Notes: a model not told the origin generated them from the letters alone. Counted from the stretch's first letter, positions 1 to 9,925 are shown. The stretch is 64,000 nucleotides of DNA from Pseudomonas asplenii (GCF_900105475.1 NZ_LT629777.1:620001-684000), one strand, 5' to 3'. Numbers and translations: made by a program.

Positions 1-1938
1 AGCCCGCTCGCCAGCCCGATTGATCTCGACGATGTTCTGGTCGATGTCATGGGCCACTGCGGTCTGCTGTTCAACGGCAGCGGCGATTTGCTGGTTCTGG
101 TCAACGATCATGCCCACCGCACCCAGGATATTTTCCAGCGCCCGTTGGACTTTTTCCGACTGCCCGACCGTCCCATCGGCCATCTGATGGCTGACACCCA
201 TGGCCTTGACTGCGGCGCCAACACCGCTGTGCAGCTTGCCAATCATCTGCTCGATCTCTTCGGTCGATTGCTGAGTGCGTTTGGCCAAGGTGCGGACCTC
301 GTCGGCCACCACGGCAAAACCGCGTCCCTGCTCGCCGGCGCGCGCAGCTTCGATGGCGGCGTTCAGAGCCAGCAGATTGGTCTGTTCGGCAATGCTCTTG
401 ATCACGTCGAGGATCTGGCTGATGGACTGGCTGTCGATCGCCAACTGATTGATGACCTGCACCGACTGGTCAATTTCACCGGCCAACTGGACGATACAGC
501 CCTGTTGCGACTCCACCAGGGCCCGACCGCTGAGGGTTTCGTCATTGACGCGGTGAGCACTGCTGACCGCCACCGCAGCGCTGCGTGCCACCTCCTGGGC
601 ACTCGCCGACATCTGGTTCATGGCCGTGGCGACCTGCTCGATCTGACTGCGCTGGCCGGCTACCGCCTGATTGCTGCGAGCCGATACTGACTCCACTTGT
701 CCAGCCTGGCGTTCGACTTCGCCAACGGTATCTCCAACCCGCTCGATCAGATCGTGGATCTTCGCCACGGTACCGTTGAACACAGCGCCCAACTCACCCA
801 ACTCGTCGCGGCTGTGGGCCACGAAGTTGACCGTCATGTCCCCCGCCGCGACCTTGTCCATCATATGGCCCAGGCGCCGCAGCGTGGTACGGGTCGAGAC
901 GTAGAAACCGCCGTAGAGATAGACGATCGAGAGAAACACTACCGCCAGCGCCGCCACCAGCAGGAGCATTTGCAGTCGTTTCTGCTGCAGACGCTGCTGC
1001 AGTTCCTGGCCGAAGTAAGCCAGGGTCGCATCGTTGAGCTGGTAGGTCTGGGCCATCACGTTACTGATCTGCTCATAAAACGCCGACCAGGGCGCGTCCA
1101 GGGTGTCGGCCATCACGACCTGCTCCTCGAACAGCTCGCTGGCCTTTTTCAGCGAGGCATGACTGGCGCTGGCCAGTGAGTCCAGCGCCGTGTGGGCATT
1201 ACGACTGCCGCCCAGCGCATCCTGCAGCCTGAGGGCATATTCGGCCTGCAACTTTTCGAGCTGTTGCAGTAACTCGTCGAAGCGGGTGCTTGATGAGGAA
1301 TTGAGAAATCCCTGACCCAGGGAATAGGCGCCCATGGCACGACCTTCACCAAGGGTCTGGGTGACTTGCGGCGTGACACTGGTGATCAATTCGCTCAACT
1401 GGCGCAGGTCGCTTTGCCCATCGCGGCTGAGCCCTGACTGGCTGGCGACGATCTTGGCGAAGATCTGGGCCTTGCCCAGCAGCTTTTCGATCAGTGCACT
1501 TTTGCTTTGTAGGGAGGTTTCGCTTTGCTGGGCCTTGAGTGCAGCGATCAATTCATCGCGCTTGCTGGTGAACAATGCCAATTGTTCCGGATCGCCGGTT
1601 ACCGCCATCAGGCCTTGCAGGCGGGCTAATACGTTTTGTTCGAGTTGGCTGATCCGCCCTTCCAGATCGCCGGCCTTGCCGGATTGACCGAGCACGGCAT
1701 TGATCTGCACCTGGTTGTTCAGGGTTTCCAGATCTCGACGTAGGGTCAGGCTGCTGCCGAGCAGATCCAGGCTTTGCAGCTCGACTTCGGTTGCGGAGAA
1801 CTCGCGGTAGGAATCACGAACCAGATAGAAGCTGGTCACCAGCATCGGCAAGAAGAACAGCACGCTGATCAGGCTGAACTTGCGTCCAAAACTCAGGCGA
1901 TTCATCAGGGTGACGGCGGGCAATAGCAGACTTTTCAC
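1..1938 (-). CDS. Methyl-accepting chemotaxis protein (3' end cut by window edge)
   Basis: Membrane chemoreceptor that would pass ligand binding to CheA/CheW. The frame stays open from 1938 to base 1 (646 codons), so the last C-terminal residues lie outside the window. The start is GTG at 1938, preceded by AGGAAGGGAG at good spacing; the first ATG is 11 codons later. Order: a hydrophobic segment at about residues 22-42, a helix-rich periplasmic region of about 280 residues without Cache signatures, a second membrane segment, a HAMP region, and the signalling hairpin with the classic [16 protein letters not shown] tip. The long all-helical sensor looks like a four-helix or HBM-type domain; this is inferred from pattern only, and the ligand is unknown. 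P. aeruginosa also has a chemoreceptor next to ampE. Confidence 0.93.
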   Translation of the reverse strand, partial: MKSLLLPAVTLMNRLSFGRKFSLISVLFFLPMLVTSFYLVRDSYREFSATEVELQSLDLLGSSLTLRRDLETLNNQVQINAVLGQSGKAGDLEGRISQLEQNVLARLQGLMAVTGDPEQLALFTSKRDELIAALKAQQSETSLQSKSALIEKLLGKAQIFAKIVASQSGLSRDGQSDLRQLSELITSVTPQVTQTLGEGRAMGAYSLGQGFLNSSSSTRFDELLQQLEKLQAEYALRLQDALGGSRNAHTALDSLASASHASLKKASELFEEQVVMADTLDAPWSAFYEQISNVMAQTYQLNDATLAYFGQELQQRLQQKRLQMLLLVAALAVVFLSIVYLYGGFYVSTRTTLRRLGHMMDKVAAGDMTVNFVAHSRDELGELGAVFNGTVAKIHDLIERVGDTVGEVERQAGQVESVSARSNQAVAGQRSQIEQVATAMNQMSASAQEVARSAAVAVSSAHRVNDETLSGRALVESQQGCIVQLAGEIDQSVQVINQLAIDSQSISQILDVIKSIAEQTNLLALNAAIEAARAGEQGRGFAVVADEVRTLAKRTQQSTEEIEQMIGKLHSGVGAAVKAMGVSHQMADGTVGQSEKVQRALENILGAVGMIVDQNQQIAAAVEQQTAVAHDIDQNIVEINRAGERA

Positions 1939-2164
1939 TAGAACGCTCCCTTCCTGTTATTTTTATAATGGCGACCACAGCGAGGCATACAGCCAGTACC
2001 CGTAGCGACTGCCTGTATAACGTAATTTGGAAGGAGTTTTTGTAACTTAAAGTTAACCGACCCTAGGAGTCAGCGCTGACGGGCCGGCGCTTTCGCGCCT
2101 GAACCCAGCACCCACAGGTTCTGTGATGTATACAGAAAATGGGCCCGGCGCAGCCCTGGGGGAA

Positions 2165-2178
2165 GCGGATTTATCCGC
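2165..2178. repeat. Perfect 14-bp palindrome between chemoreceptor and ampE
   Basis: GCGGAT-TT-ATCCGC lies in the 288-bp gap between the GTG start of the chemoreceptor and the ampE stop. It may be a degenerate REP half-site or the stem of an ampE terminator, but no T-run follows. The rest of the gap holds nothing else I can name. Confidence 0.4.
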
Positions 2179-2226
2179 GAACACACCAGAACAGGCAACG
2201 CCAATCGCTAGTGGCCTGAGTGGCTA

Positions 2227-3069
2227 CTAGCGAATCAACACTGTCCATAAAGCAAACCCGGCATACCAGAGCACCGCTGCCCGCAGCAGCAGTTCCCAGA
2301 GGCTGTCCAGGCTGGAGACGCCGTCCGGGCCCTCAGCCGAGGCGGGGACTTCACCGGCCACGCGCCCGACCTTTTCGATCAGTTGCCGGGCGCTGATGTC
2401 CCAGTTGAGCAGTTCGTGCAGCATGATCCGGCTGACCGCGACAAAATTGCCGACCAACGCCAGGCTCGCCGCCAACAGCCGCACCGGCAGCCAGTCGAAG
2501 GCATGGCGCAGCAAGGTGGCACGTTCGGCCAGCGCCGGGTTCTGGCTGTGCTCCGCCGCCAGGGCGAGCAGGCGATAACTCAAGGCCGCCACCGGCCCGA
2601 GCAGGAAGTACCAGAAGATCACCGCAAAGAAACTCTGGTAGGCCTGCCACAGCAGATAGCCCTGGACCTTCTCCAGCAGTTCTTCGCCATTGTCGGCGCA
2701 GGTCAGGTCCATGTCGCGCCGGGCCACATGGACGCCGGCCTGCAGATCACCGCGCCGCCAGGCATCGCGGAACGGCCCCAGCGCTGCCAACAGATCACCA
2801 CGCCCCAGGCTGTAGACTACCACCAGCAGGTGCACCGGCAACGCCAGCAAGCCATAGGCCACCGGCTGCAGCACCATCAACAGCAGGGCCAGCAGAAGCA
2901 CGGGCAACAGCACCAGAAGCCCCAGGATCAGCCAGGGATGTTGACCCCAGCGCGGGCTGGCTTCGAGTCTGGCCAGTTCGCCCAGCCAGGCGCCATCACG
3001 CTGGACACGCTGGCGCAAGGCAGAGAACTTCTCGATCCAGACCGCCAGCAGCAACACCAGAAAACTCAT
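2227..3069 (-). CDS. ampE: AmpE inner-membrane regulatory protein
   Basis: AmpE is an inner-membrane protein encoded with AmpD in the ampDE operon and linked to AmpG/AmpR control of chromosomal ampC. The product is 280 residues, close to the family's usual length. Hydrophobic segments lie at the N-terminus (FLVLLLAVW), around 55-95, 140-170 and at the C-terminus. I chose ATG at 3069 rather than the longer frame opening at 3114, because it overlaps the ampD stop as ATGA and has GGAGA upstream. The biochemical role of AmpE is not firmly established; nucleotide binding has been proposed but is not evident here. Confidence 0.9.
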   Translation of the reverse strand: MSFLVLLLAVWIEKFSALRQRVQRDGAWLGELARLEASPRWGQHPWLILGLLVLLPVLLLALLLMVLQPVAYGLLALPVHLLVVVYSLGRGDLLAALGPFRDAWRRGDLQAGVHVARRDMDLTCADNGEELLEKVQGYLLWQAYQSFFAVIFWYFLLGPVAALSYRLLALAAEHSQNPALAERATLLRHAFDWLPVRLLAASLALVGNFVAVSRIMLHELLNWDISARQLIEKVGRVAGEVPASAEGPDGVSSLDSLWELLLRAAVLWYAGFALWTVLIR

Positions 3070-3629
3070 TGCGATTCTCCTTCTTCCAGCAGGGCAGCGC
3101 GAAAACGCTGCCAATCAAAGCCCGCACCCGGGTCGGTCTTGCGTCCGGGAGCGATGTCACTGTGACCGCAAATCCTTTGCGGGGTGATGGCCGGGTAGGC
3201 CGCCATCAGCTGACGAGTCAAGGTAATCAGCGAATGGTACTGCGCCTCGGTGAATGGCAGATCATCGGTGCCTTCCAACTCGATGCCCAGGGAAAAATCG
3301 TTGCAGGTTTCGCGCCCTTCGAAACTCGACACGCCCGCATGCCAGGCCCGTCCCAGACAGGAGACAAATTGCGTGACCTGGCCGTCACGTTCAATCAGAA
3401 AGTGCGCAGATACGCGTAAATGAGCGATACCTTCAAAGTAGGAGTGTTCCGAAATATCCAGACGATTCTGGAAAAACTCCTGTACTTTTCCGGTAGCAAA
3501 TTGCCCCGGCGGCAGGCTGATGTTGTGGATCACCAACAGGGAAACTTCCCCTTCGGGGCGCTCGTTGAAGTTGGGCGAAGGACAGTGAACGACCTCCTGG
3601 CACCAACCCGTGGCGGGATCCAGCTGCAT
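3066..3629 (-). CDS. ampD: 1,6-anhydro-N-acetylmuramyl-L-alanine amidase AmpD
   Basis: Cytoplasmic zinc amidase that removes the peptide from 1,6-anhydroMurNAc-peptides during peptidoglycan recycling. Its loss raises the muropeptide signal that activates AmpR and ampC. The 187-residue product is one Amidase_2 domain. Expected zinc ligands are H35 (VIHN), H156 and D166 (GHSDIAPGRKTDPG), and E117 lies in GIELEG. It overlaps ampE by four bases, so the two are co-translated. Whether the organism carries ampC or other AmpD paralogues cannot be told from this window. Confidence 0.97.
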   Translation of the reverse strand: MQLDPATGWCQEVVHCPSPNFNERPEGEVSLLVIHNISLPPGQFATGKVQEFFQNRLDISEHSYFEGIAHLRVSAHFLIERDGQVTQFVSCLGRAWHAGVSSFEGRETCNDFSLGIELEGTDDLPFTEAQYHSLITLTRQLMAAYPAITPQRICGHSDIAPGRKTDPGAGFDWQRFRAALLEEGESQ

Positions 3630-3711
3630 ACAGATTCCTTCGAGGATGAAAGCGACAGCCCCAGTATGCCGTGAGATCAGCCACTATGGGCAGCGACCGC
3701 GCAGAAAAACC

Positions 3712-5922
3712 TCAGCGGCTCTTCAGCCGCCGCAGGTTGCCGATGACCGACGCCAGGGCACGGTCGAACAACTGCGTGTCGTCCAGCAGACGAACCGCGC
3801 CGCGACGAAATTCGACGGCCAGTCCCTGGGCAGTACGCTCCAGTACCTTCATGCCGGTACGGTTGACAAAAATGTACTTTCCAGTGGGTTCGACGATCGC
3901 CGCCAATTTACAGCGCAGGACAGACTCTTCGTCTTCGCGGATCTCGACCCAGTTGCCGATCCGCAACTGTCGTACCCACACCAGACCGGCATCGTCCTCC
4001 GGCAATGCGACCACACGCTCCTCGCGGTGGCTGTCATCGGCCGCACTCAGGACAATTTCCTCCAGCACCTCGACCATCGCCGGTTGTTGCGCATCGCTCG
4101 CCACCGGTTCGACACTCTGTTTGGCCAGGCGCTGGAAAACCTGGACGTGGAGGCTTTCCAACTGACTGAAGAATTCACTGGTGGCAAACGGATCGAACGC
4201 CGCGCTGGCCAGGCCGTCGCGCAGCGCCTTGAGCAGGCCGGGCACCAGTTCTAGCAAACGCGGACGAGCATCCACCAGGCCCTGGGGATCGGCGCTCCAG
4301 ATCAACTCGTCCATGGTTTGCAGGCCGGCCTGCCATTCGGCCGACTGCTCACTGTGCTTGAGCCAGACCAGCAGCAACACTTTGCTCCAGGCCTCTTGCA
4401 GCAAACGCACCACGACTTCGGGCAGGGTTCTGCCCAGCAGCCGCTCGTTCAACACTTCCTGGACCCGTTGCCGTGCCAGTTCGGCCTTGGCCCGGCCCTC
4501 TTCGGCATCGCGGGTGCGTTGTTCGAGCAGTTCACTGCGGCGACGCTCATCGCTGGTGAAGGCGAGGAAATCCGTCAGCAACTCGGTGAAAATCGCCGGG
4601 TCGTCGACAAAATCATTCAGCAGCCGCTGCACGATCTGCTCGATACGCAGGTACAGGACGTCACGCTGATAATCGTCGCGAGCCCCCCAGCCCAGAGACG
4701 CCGAGGCGATTTCGTTGAGCAGGCGTCGAGCCGGGTGGCTGCCACGGCTGAAAAAACTCTTGTCCACCACCGCCACTTTCAACATCGGGATCTGCAGGCG
4801 CCCGATCAGCGCCTTGAGGCGGTCCGGCAGGGTGCGGTCGTCGAGGATGAATTCGAAGAGCATCGCGATCAGGTTGATCACGTCCTCGTCGACGCCGCCC
4901 ACCACCCGCGACTTGCCACTCTTGACGCTGACGCGGGTGAGCAATTGCTCCAGTTGATTGCGCAGGTCGAAATCGTCCGCTGCCGCCTGGGCCGGCACGT
5001 ATTGCTGCAGGTGTGACAGCAGCCGCAGCAGGTCGCGGGTGGAAATAGGCTGGACTTCCGAGGCGGCGTCCAGCTTGGGGGCAACACTGCCACGCACATG
5101 CAGCAAGAGTTCCTGCAGGGCCGAAAACACTTCCTGAACGCTGGCATCGAGTGATGATGTGCCCGACGCCTCCCCCTGGCTGGAGCGTGCGCTCGCCACC
5201 GGACGATCGGAAGCGCGACGGGCCGGCGCGGCCTTGAGTTCGGGCAATACGCCGGTGGCAATCAGCAACTGATTGGCTTCGGCATACAAATGATCGGCAT
5301 CGCTCAAGACATACTTTTCGAACAGCTTGAGGATGATCAGCTTGACCTTGATCTCCACGCCGAGGTCACGCCCGGCCTCGAGGAAATACTCGCAAAGCAT
5401 CGCCGGGCCCATGGGGTTGCTCTGATCGTCGAGACGCCGGGTGATCAACGCATTCAGACGAGCGGTCAGTTGACCGAGGGCCAGGCCATCGCGACTGAGG
5501 ACCTTGGCGACCATCGCATCCAGCGCGACCGTTTTTTCCAGCTCATCATTCGGAACCAATGCCAGCTTGTCGTAGGACATCGGCGCAGCCAGTGTCACCT
5601 CATGAACGTCATACTGGTCCAGAGCGGCGAATGCCTCGGCAAAGCGCTCGTGGAAGCCGCGCTCGATGTGCTTGCGCTTGAGCCGCAGGTCGCGCATGGC
5701 CTCGAAGAAGGTATTCTGATCGACGTTGTTCAGCGCCCTGTCGGCCATTTCGAACAGCGTGTCGTCGGCATTATCGAACAATGCCTGCAAGCCTTGTCGC
5801 AGTTGCAGGGCCGCCTTGTCGCGGACCTGAATCAGAACCACGGGCAAACGGGCGAGCGGCGACGGCGTCGCTCGTTCTTCGGTGGCCTTGTGCAAAGGCA
5901 CGACCTTCCCGTCATTGTGCAT
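3712..5922 (-). CDS. DUF1631 family protein
   Basis: A 736-residue, mostly helical soluble protein of the DUF1631 family, conserved between ampD and nadC in Pseudomonas. No signal peptide or membrane segment is visible. An acidic low-complexity linker around residues 225-260 separates two helical halves. The last 100 residues (RIGNWVEI ... KYIFVNRTGMKVLE ... FRRGAVRLLDD) have a beta-rich look like a PilZ or Tudor-type small barrel; that is inference. Some databases label relatives thymidine phosphorylase, but I see no such motif. The function is unknown. Confidence 0.88.
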   Translation of the reverse strand: MHNDGKVVPLHKATEERATPSPLARLPVVLIQVRDKAALQLRQGLQALFDNADDTLFEMADRALNNVDQNTFFEAMRDLRLKRKHIERGFHERFAEAFAALDQYDVHEVTLAAPMSYDKLALVPNDELEKTVALDAMVAKVLSRDGLALGQLTARLNALITRRLDDQSNPMGPAMLCEYFLEAGRDLGVEIKVKLIILKLFEKYVLSDADHLYAEANQLLIATGVLPELKAAPARRASDRPVASARSSQGEASGTSSLDASVQEVFSALQELLLHVRGSVAPKLDAASEVQPISTRDLLRLLSHLQQYVPAQAAADDFDLRNQLEQLLTRVSVKSGKSRVVGGVDEDVINLIAMLFEFILDDRTLPDRLKALIGRLQIPMLKVAVVDKSFFSRGSHPARRLLNEIASASLGWGARDDYQRDVLYLRIEQIVQRLLNDFVDDPAIFTELLTDFLAFTSDERRRSELLEQRTRDAEEGRAKAELARQRVQEVLNERLLGRTLPEVVVRLLQEAWSKVLLLVWLKHSEQSAEWQAGLQTMDELIWSADPQGLVDARPRLLELVPGLLKALRDGLASAAFDPFATSEFFSQLESLHVQVFQRLAKQSVEPVASDAQQPAMVEVLEEIVLSAADDSHREERVVALPEDDAGLVWVRQLRIGNWVEIREDEESVLRCKLAAIVEPTGKYIFVNRTGMKVLERTAQGLAVEFRRGAVRLLDDTQLFDRALASVIGNLRRLKSR

Positions 5923-6289
5923 CCAAGCCTCCCACTGCGGTTCTTTGATTCGGCGTGAACAATCGGTTTGCGCGCGATGTTGGTGTAGTCGCTCGCAAAC
6001 CGCTCTCGGCGGCTGCCAAGGCGGCCGTCGGTGTCGATAATCGGGGGAATCACAGAGACGTCAAAGCTATGACGCCAATTACAAGTCATATTATCTTGCA
6101 AAAGATGTCACTTTTGCCAGCGAACTCTGCAACTCGTTTTCACCCTGTCGTTGAGTAGACCGCCGAAGACGTGAAAACGCTCACGGCAAACGACAAAATG
6201 CAGGCTCGCCGGCCCAGGTCGATGGACGCGCCTTGGGTTGGCGGGCGCCTGGCCCCTATAATCGGGCGACTTTGTTTGTGGAGCCCGTT
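5923..6289. other. Divergent intergenic region, DUF1631 gene / nadC
   Basis: This 367-bp stretch holds no supported gene. It contains the nadC promoter near its right end, and an interrupted palindrome TATGAC-N11-GTCATA at 6068-6090 within an AT-richer patch that probably carries the DUF1631 gene promoter on the minus strand. The remainder shows no repeat or RNA that I recognise. Confidence 0.6.
6233..6262 (+). promoter_or_regulatory. Probable sigma-70 promoter of nadC
   Basis: TTGGGT at 6233-6238 and a perfect TATAAT at 6257-6262 are 18 bp apart. Transcription should begin near 6269, about 20 bases before the nadC ATG at 6290. Confidence 0.65.
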
Positions 6290-7138
6290 ATGCCGAATTT
6301 ACGCCTCGCCGACCTGACCGCCGAAATCGAAGCCAACGTACGCCGTGCGCTGCTCGAAGACATCGGCAGCGGCGACATCACCGCACAACTGATCCCCGCC
6401 GAACGGCTGGCCAAAGCCACCATCATCACCCGCGACGAGGCAACCATCGCCGGAACCGCCTGGGTCGATGCGGTGTTCCGCCAGCTCGACCCACGGGTCG
6501 CGGTGCACTGGCAGGTCGGCGATGGCGAACGGGTCAGCCCGAACCAGGCACTGTTTCACCTCGAAGGCCCGGCGCGCTCGCTGCTCAGTGGCGAACGCAG
6601 TGCGCTGAACTTTCTGCAGATGCTGTCGGGCGTCGCCACCCATGCGCGCTACTACGCCGACCAGGTTGCCGACACCCAGGTCAAACTGCTCGATACCCGC
6701 AAGACCTTGCCGGGCCTGCGCCTGGCGCAGAAGTACGCGGTGACCTGCGGCGGCTGTCACAACCATCGCATCGGTCTGTACGACGCCTTCCTGATCAAGG
6801 AAAACCACATCGCCGCCTGCGGCGGGATTGCCCAGGCCATCAGCGCGGCGCACAAGATCGCTCCGGGCAAGCCGGTGGAAGTCGAAGTGGAAAGCCTGGA
6901 CGAGTTGAAGGAAGCGCTGGCGGCCGGCGCCGATATCATCATGCTCGACGAACTGAGCCTGGACGACATGCGCGAAGCCGTGCGCCTGAACGCCGGCAAG
7001 GCCAAGCTGGAGGCCAGCGGCGGCATCAATGAACAGACCCTGCGGCCGATCGCCGAGACGGGCGTCGACTACATTTCGATTGGCGCGATGACCAAGGATG
7101 TGAAGGCGGTGGACCTGTCGATGCGCTTGAGCCTCTGA
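6290..7138 (+). CDS. nadC: Nicotinate-nucleotide pyrophosphorylase (quinolinate phosphoribosyltransferase)
   Basis: Cytoplasmic enzyme of de novo NAD synthesis that makes nicotinate mononucleotide from quinolinate and PRPP, releasing CO2 and PPi. The 282-residue product has the N-terminal QAPRTase sandwich and the C-terminal barrel. Substrate-binding signatures are present: [27 protein letters not shown] and ASGGI. ATG at 6290 is chosen over the in-frame codon at 6233, because the -10 element at 6257 lies between them. It converges on the ogt/alkA pair, with a small hairpin in the 27-bp gap. Confidence 0.97.
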   Translation: MPNLRLADLTAEIEANVRRALLEDIGSGDITAQLIPAERLAKATIITRDEATIAGTAWVDAVFRQLDPRVAVHWQVGDGERVSPNQALFHLEGPARSLLSGERSALNFLQMLSGVATHARYYADQVADTQVKLLDTRKTLPGLRLAQKYAVTCGGCHNHRIGLYDAFLIKENHIAACGGIAQAISAAHKIAPGKPVEVEVESLDELKEALAAGADIIMLDELSLDDMREAVRLNAGKAKLEASGGINEQTLRPIAETGVDYISIGAMTKDVKAVDLSMRLSL

Positions 7139-7144
7139 CCGCCA

Positions 7145-7162
7145 CCGCACCTGCGGGTGCGG
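7145..7162. terminator. Hairpin between convergent nadC and ogt
   Basis: CCGCACC / GGTGCGG arms surround a TGCG loop in the gap between the two stop codons. There is no strong T-run on either strand, so termination strength is uncertain. Confidence 0.5.
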
Positions 7163-7165
7163 CCT

Positions 7166-7663
7166 TCAGTGCAACTGAAAGTGCCGCGCCTCATGCTCCA
7201 GCAACCACTGCTTGGCCACCAGCCCACCACCAAAACCGGTGAGCGTGCCATTGCTGCCGATCACCCGGTGACAAGGCACGATCACCGGCACCGGATTGCG
7301 CCCGTTGGCCGCGCCCACCGCCCGTGACGCCTTGGGTCGGTTGATCTGCTGGCTGATCTGCCCATAGCTGGTGACGCCACCATAGGGAATCGTCACCAAC
7401 GCTTCCCACACCTCACGCTGAAAAACCGTCCCCAGCATGTTGAGTTTGAGATCGAACACCAGGCGCTCACCGGCGAAATACTCCTCCAGTTGCCGCCGCA
7501 CCGGCGCGAGTTTTTCCGGTGAGTGCAACCAACCGGCCAGCGGCGTCTGGGGCCGGTAATCCAACTCGAAACGTAGCTCGCGCAGACCGTCGTCATCGGC
7601 CACCAGCATCATCGGCCCGATGGGCGAAGGGATCACGTCGTAATAGATCGGATGTGTTGTCAT
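7166..7663 (-). CDS. ogt: Methylated-DNA-[protein]-cysteine S-methyltransferase
   Basis: Suicide repair protein that moves the alkyl group from O6-alkylguanine (or O4-alkylthymine) to its own cysteine. The 165-residue product has the N-terminal ribonuclease-like fold, the helix-turn-helix, and the active site VPCHRVIG with C131. ATG at 7663 overlaps the stop of the upstream Ada-AlkA hybrid as ATGA, so the two are translationally coupled. Together they resemble an E. coli Ada protein redistributed over two polypeptides. Confidence 0.95.
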   Translation of the reverse strand: MTTHPIYYDVIPSPIGPMMLVADDDGLRELRFELDYRPQTPLAGWLHSPEKLAPVRRQLEEYFAGERLVFDLKLNMLGTVFQREVWEALVTIPYGGVTSYGQISQQINRPKASRAVGAANGRNPVPVIVPCHRVIGSNGTLTGFGGGLVAKQWLLEHEARHFQLH

Positions 7664-9156
7664 TTGCGGCTCCTGCGTATCAATTCCGACGCCACGGCCT
7701 GGCGCCACAGGTACATGACCGAGTACGCCCGCCATGGGCGCCAGTCTTCGGCCAGGGCCTCCAGGGCCCGGGTACTCAATGGTGGCCCTTGCGTGACCAC
7801 TTCCCGACGCAGGATCAGGTCTGCGGCGGGGAACGCATCCGGGTGATTGAGCACCCGCATGGCAATGTAATGGGCGGTCCACTCGCCGATACCCGGCAAA
7901 GAGACCCAGTTGCGGACGAAATCCTCCAGACGCTGCTCGGTGCGAAAGTTCACCCGTCCATCGAGCAGAGCCCGGGCGATGCCCTGGATCGTCGCGGTGC
8001 GAGCCCGGATAACGCCGATGGCGCCCAGGTCGGCCTCGAGCAGTTGTTCCGGCGTCGGGAACAGTCGGTCCAGTCCGGGCGCGGGTGGTGCTTCAATGAC
8101 GCTACCAAAACGACTCAACAGGCGCGCGGCCAAGGTGCGTGCCGCGGCAACGCTGACCTGCTGCCCCAACACCGCCCGCACCGCAACCTCGAAACCGTCC
8201 CAGCCGCCGGGCAAGCGCTGCCCGGGATAACGCTCGACCAACGGCGCCAGCACGGGGCTCGCGCCCAGGGTGGCGACAATCGCCTGCGGATCGGCATCCA
8301 GATCGAACATCCGCCGAATCCGCGTGACCACCGGCAGCATCTGTGCCGGTGGCACATTGAACAACTCCAGCTTCAGCGCATGTGCTTCGCCGGACCAGGG
8401 GCTGACGTGCAGCCAACTGGGCGACTCGATGCTGCCGAATACCCGGCGATAGCTGTCCGCCTCGACCACCTCGATACCGGGCAAGGCGCGACCGGCGAGA
8501 AAGGCGAGCAGCGCCGTGAAATCGTAGGGCGGCCGATAGCCCAGACGCAGCACCAGAGCATTGCCGGCAGACGTCTTGGGCTTTCGTCGCAACTCCCGGG
8601 GCGCGACATGATTGGCCTCGGCAAAGGCCGAATTGAACCGACGCAGACTCTGAAAGCCGGAAGCCAACGCCACCTCGGTGATCGGCAGGGCGGTTTCGGT
8701 CAGCAGTTGCTTGGCGAACAGCAGGCGCTGAGTCGCATGCACCGCAATGGGTGAGGCCCCCAGGTGCTGGACAAACAGCCGGCGCAACTGCCGCCCACCG
8801 ACGTCCAGTCGCGCGGCCAGTTCGTCCAGCGAGTGCTCGGCAAGAAAACCCTCATGGATCAGCTTCAGCGCCCGGGCGACCCGATGTTCGCCGTGCAGCC
8901 AGACACTATTACCCGGCGCCAGCTCCGGGCGGCAGCGCAGGCAAGGCCTGAAACCCAATGCCTCAGCGGCCGCGGCACTGGGGTAATACTGCACGTTCTC
9001 GACCTTGGGCGGCCGCGCCGGACAGACCGGCCGGCAATAGATCCGGGTACTGAGTACAGCGGTGAAGAACACCCCATCGAACCGCGCATCGCGGCTCAGA
9101 CGAGCCTTCTCGCAGATATCGGCGGTGGGAAAGGGTGCAGTGATTGTCCTGTTCAT
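7660..9156 (-). CDS. alkA: Ada sensor domain / AraC HTH / AlkA DNA-3-methyladenine glycosylase hybrid
   Basis: A 498-residue protein with three parts. First is an Ada-type zinc domain with C41, C45, C72 and C75 (IYCRPVC ... CLRC); C41 is the expected phosphotriester methyl acceptor. Second is an AraC-type helix-turn-helix at about 90-190. Third is an AlkA N-terminal domain plus a HhH-GPD glycosylase with LPGIGEWTA and the catalytic aspartate near 446 (PAADLIL). It should sense methylated phosphates, activate transcription and excise 3-alkylated purines. It is followed by ogt with a four-base overlap, which suggests a self-regulated adaptive-response operon. This fusion occurs in many Pseudomonas and Actinobacteria. 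Confidence 0.94.
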   Translation of the reverse strand: MNRTITAPFPTADICEKARLSRDARFDGVFFTAVLSTRIYCRPVCPARPPKVENVQYYPSAAAAEALGFRPCLRCRPELAPGNSVWLHGEHRVARALKLIHEGFLAEHSLDELAARLDVGGRQLRRLFVQHLGASPIAVHATQRLLFAKQLLTETALPITEVALASGFQSLRRFNSAFAEANHVAPRELRRKPKTSAGNALVLRLGYRPPYDFTALLAFLAGRALPGIEVVEADSYRRVFGSIESPSWLHVSPWSGEAHALKLELFNVPPAQMLPVVTRIRRMFDLDADPQAIVATLGASPVLAPLVERYPGQRLPGGWDGFEVAVRAVLGQQVSVAAARTLAARLLSRFGSVIEAPPAPGLDRLFPTPEQLLEADLGAIGVIRARTATIQGIARALLDGRVNFRTEQRLEDFVRNWVSLPGIGEWTAHYIAMRVLNHPDAFPAADLILRREVVTQGPPLSTRALEALAEDWRPWRAYSVMYLWRQAVASELIRRSRK

Positions 9157-9301
9157 GGGCGCAGGTTAGCACCGGGCATGGGGGCGTACTCGCCATTTTC
9201 GGACAGCAATGTCCAGAGTTGTCGCACGTCCTCCTCATGGCTCATCGAGCGGCTCAGGCATGAATCCCTTGCTGTGATCGACTCCCCCGGACACCTTGAA
9301 C

Positions 9302-9925
9302 TTAAAGAGCTCCTGCTTCCGTCTGCTTCCAGGAATCAAGCGCCTGGACTCGCCTAAACCACTGCTGGAGGTTTGGCAGATCCGTTACAGGGAATTTGCT
9401 GCGGTGCTGGTCAGCGAGTGGTGCGGCGATAGCAAAATCGGCGAGCGAAAGACCGGTGTCGCAAATCCATTCCCGATTACCCAGATGCGCATCAAGAATT
9501 CTCGCGGCCTCAGTCATAAGCTGTTCTCCGTGAGCAACTTCAATGGGGTCGGGCGAACCCATTCCAGCCAAAGACTTGATCGAGTTCTCCCAATTAAGAA
9601 TACTGGCGCCCGGCATGAAGTACTGCCCACACCAGAAAAGCCAGCGGTTAACGTCCGCACGGCCACGGGGATCGACAGGGCAAATGGTTTGGCCTGGGGT
9701 CATATCCGCCAAGTACTGCATGATGGCGTAAGACTCCCAAAGAGCAAATCCATCATGTTCGAGAACTGGAACCTGATGATTCGGGTTAAGTTTCAAAAAC
9801 TCTGGAGAGTTCTGCTCCCCCTTGAACAGGTTCACCAACACGAGATCGACTTTGATTTCGAGGTGTTGTACGACCATCAGCACCCGTCGGCTGCAAGTTG
9901 ATACGAGGTGGTAGTGAAGACGCAT
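9302..9925 (-). CDS. Glutathione S-transferase family protein
   Basis: A 207-residue cytosolic GST: a thioredoxin-like N-terminal domain (residues 1-80, with NHQVPVLEHDGFALWES matching the GSH-binding Val-Pro and Glu-Ser region) and a helical C-terminal domain (about 90-205, with LSLADFAIAAPL). The ATG at 9925 has AAGGAGCAGG upstream. It is divergent from a WYL regulator, and a perfect palindrome lies about 50 bases upstream of its start, so that regulator probably controls it. Base composition is slightly lower in GC than the neighbours. The substrate is unknown. Confidence 0.93.
   Translation of the reverse strand: MRLHYHLVSTCSRRVLMVVQHLEIKVDLVLVNLFKGEQNSPEFLKLNPNHQVPVLEHDGFALWESYAIMQYLADMTPGQTICPVDPRGRADVNRWLFWCGQYFMPGASILNWENSIKSLAGMGSPDPIEVAHGEQLMTEAARILDAHLGNREWICDTGLSLADFAIAAPLADQHRSKFPVTDLPNLQQWFRRVQALDSWKQTEAGAL

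Noticed and set aside
3712..5922. Thymidine phosphorylase
   Set aside because: A database label sometimes given to DUF1631 proteins; no phosphorylase motif is present.
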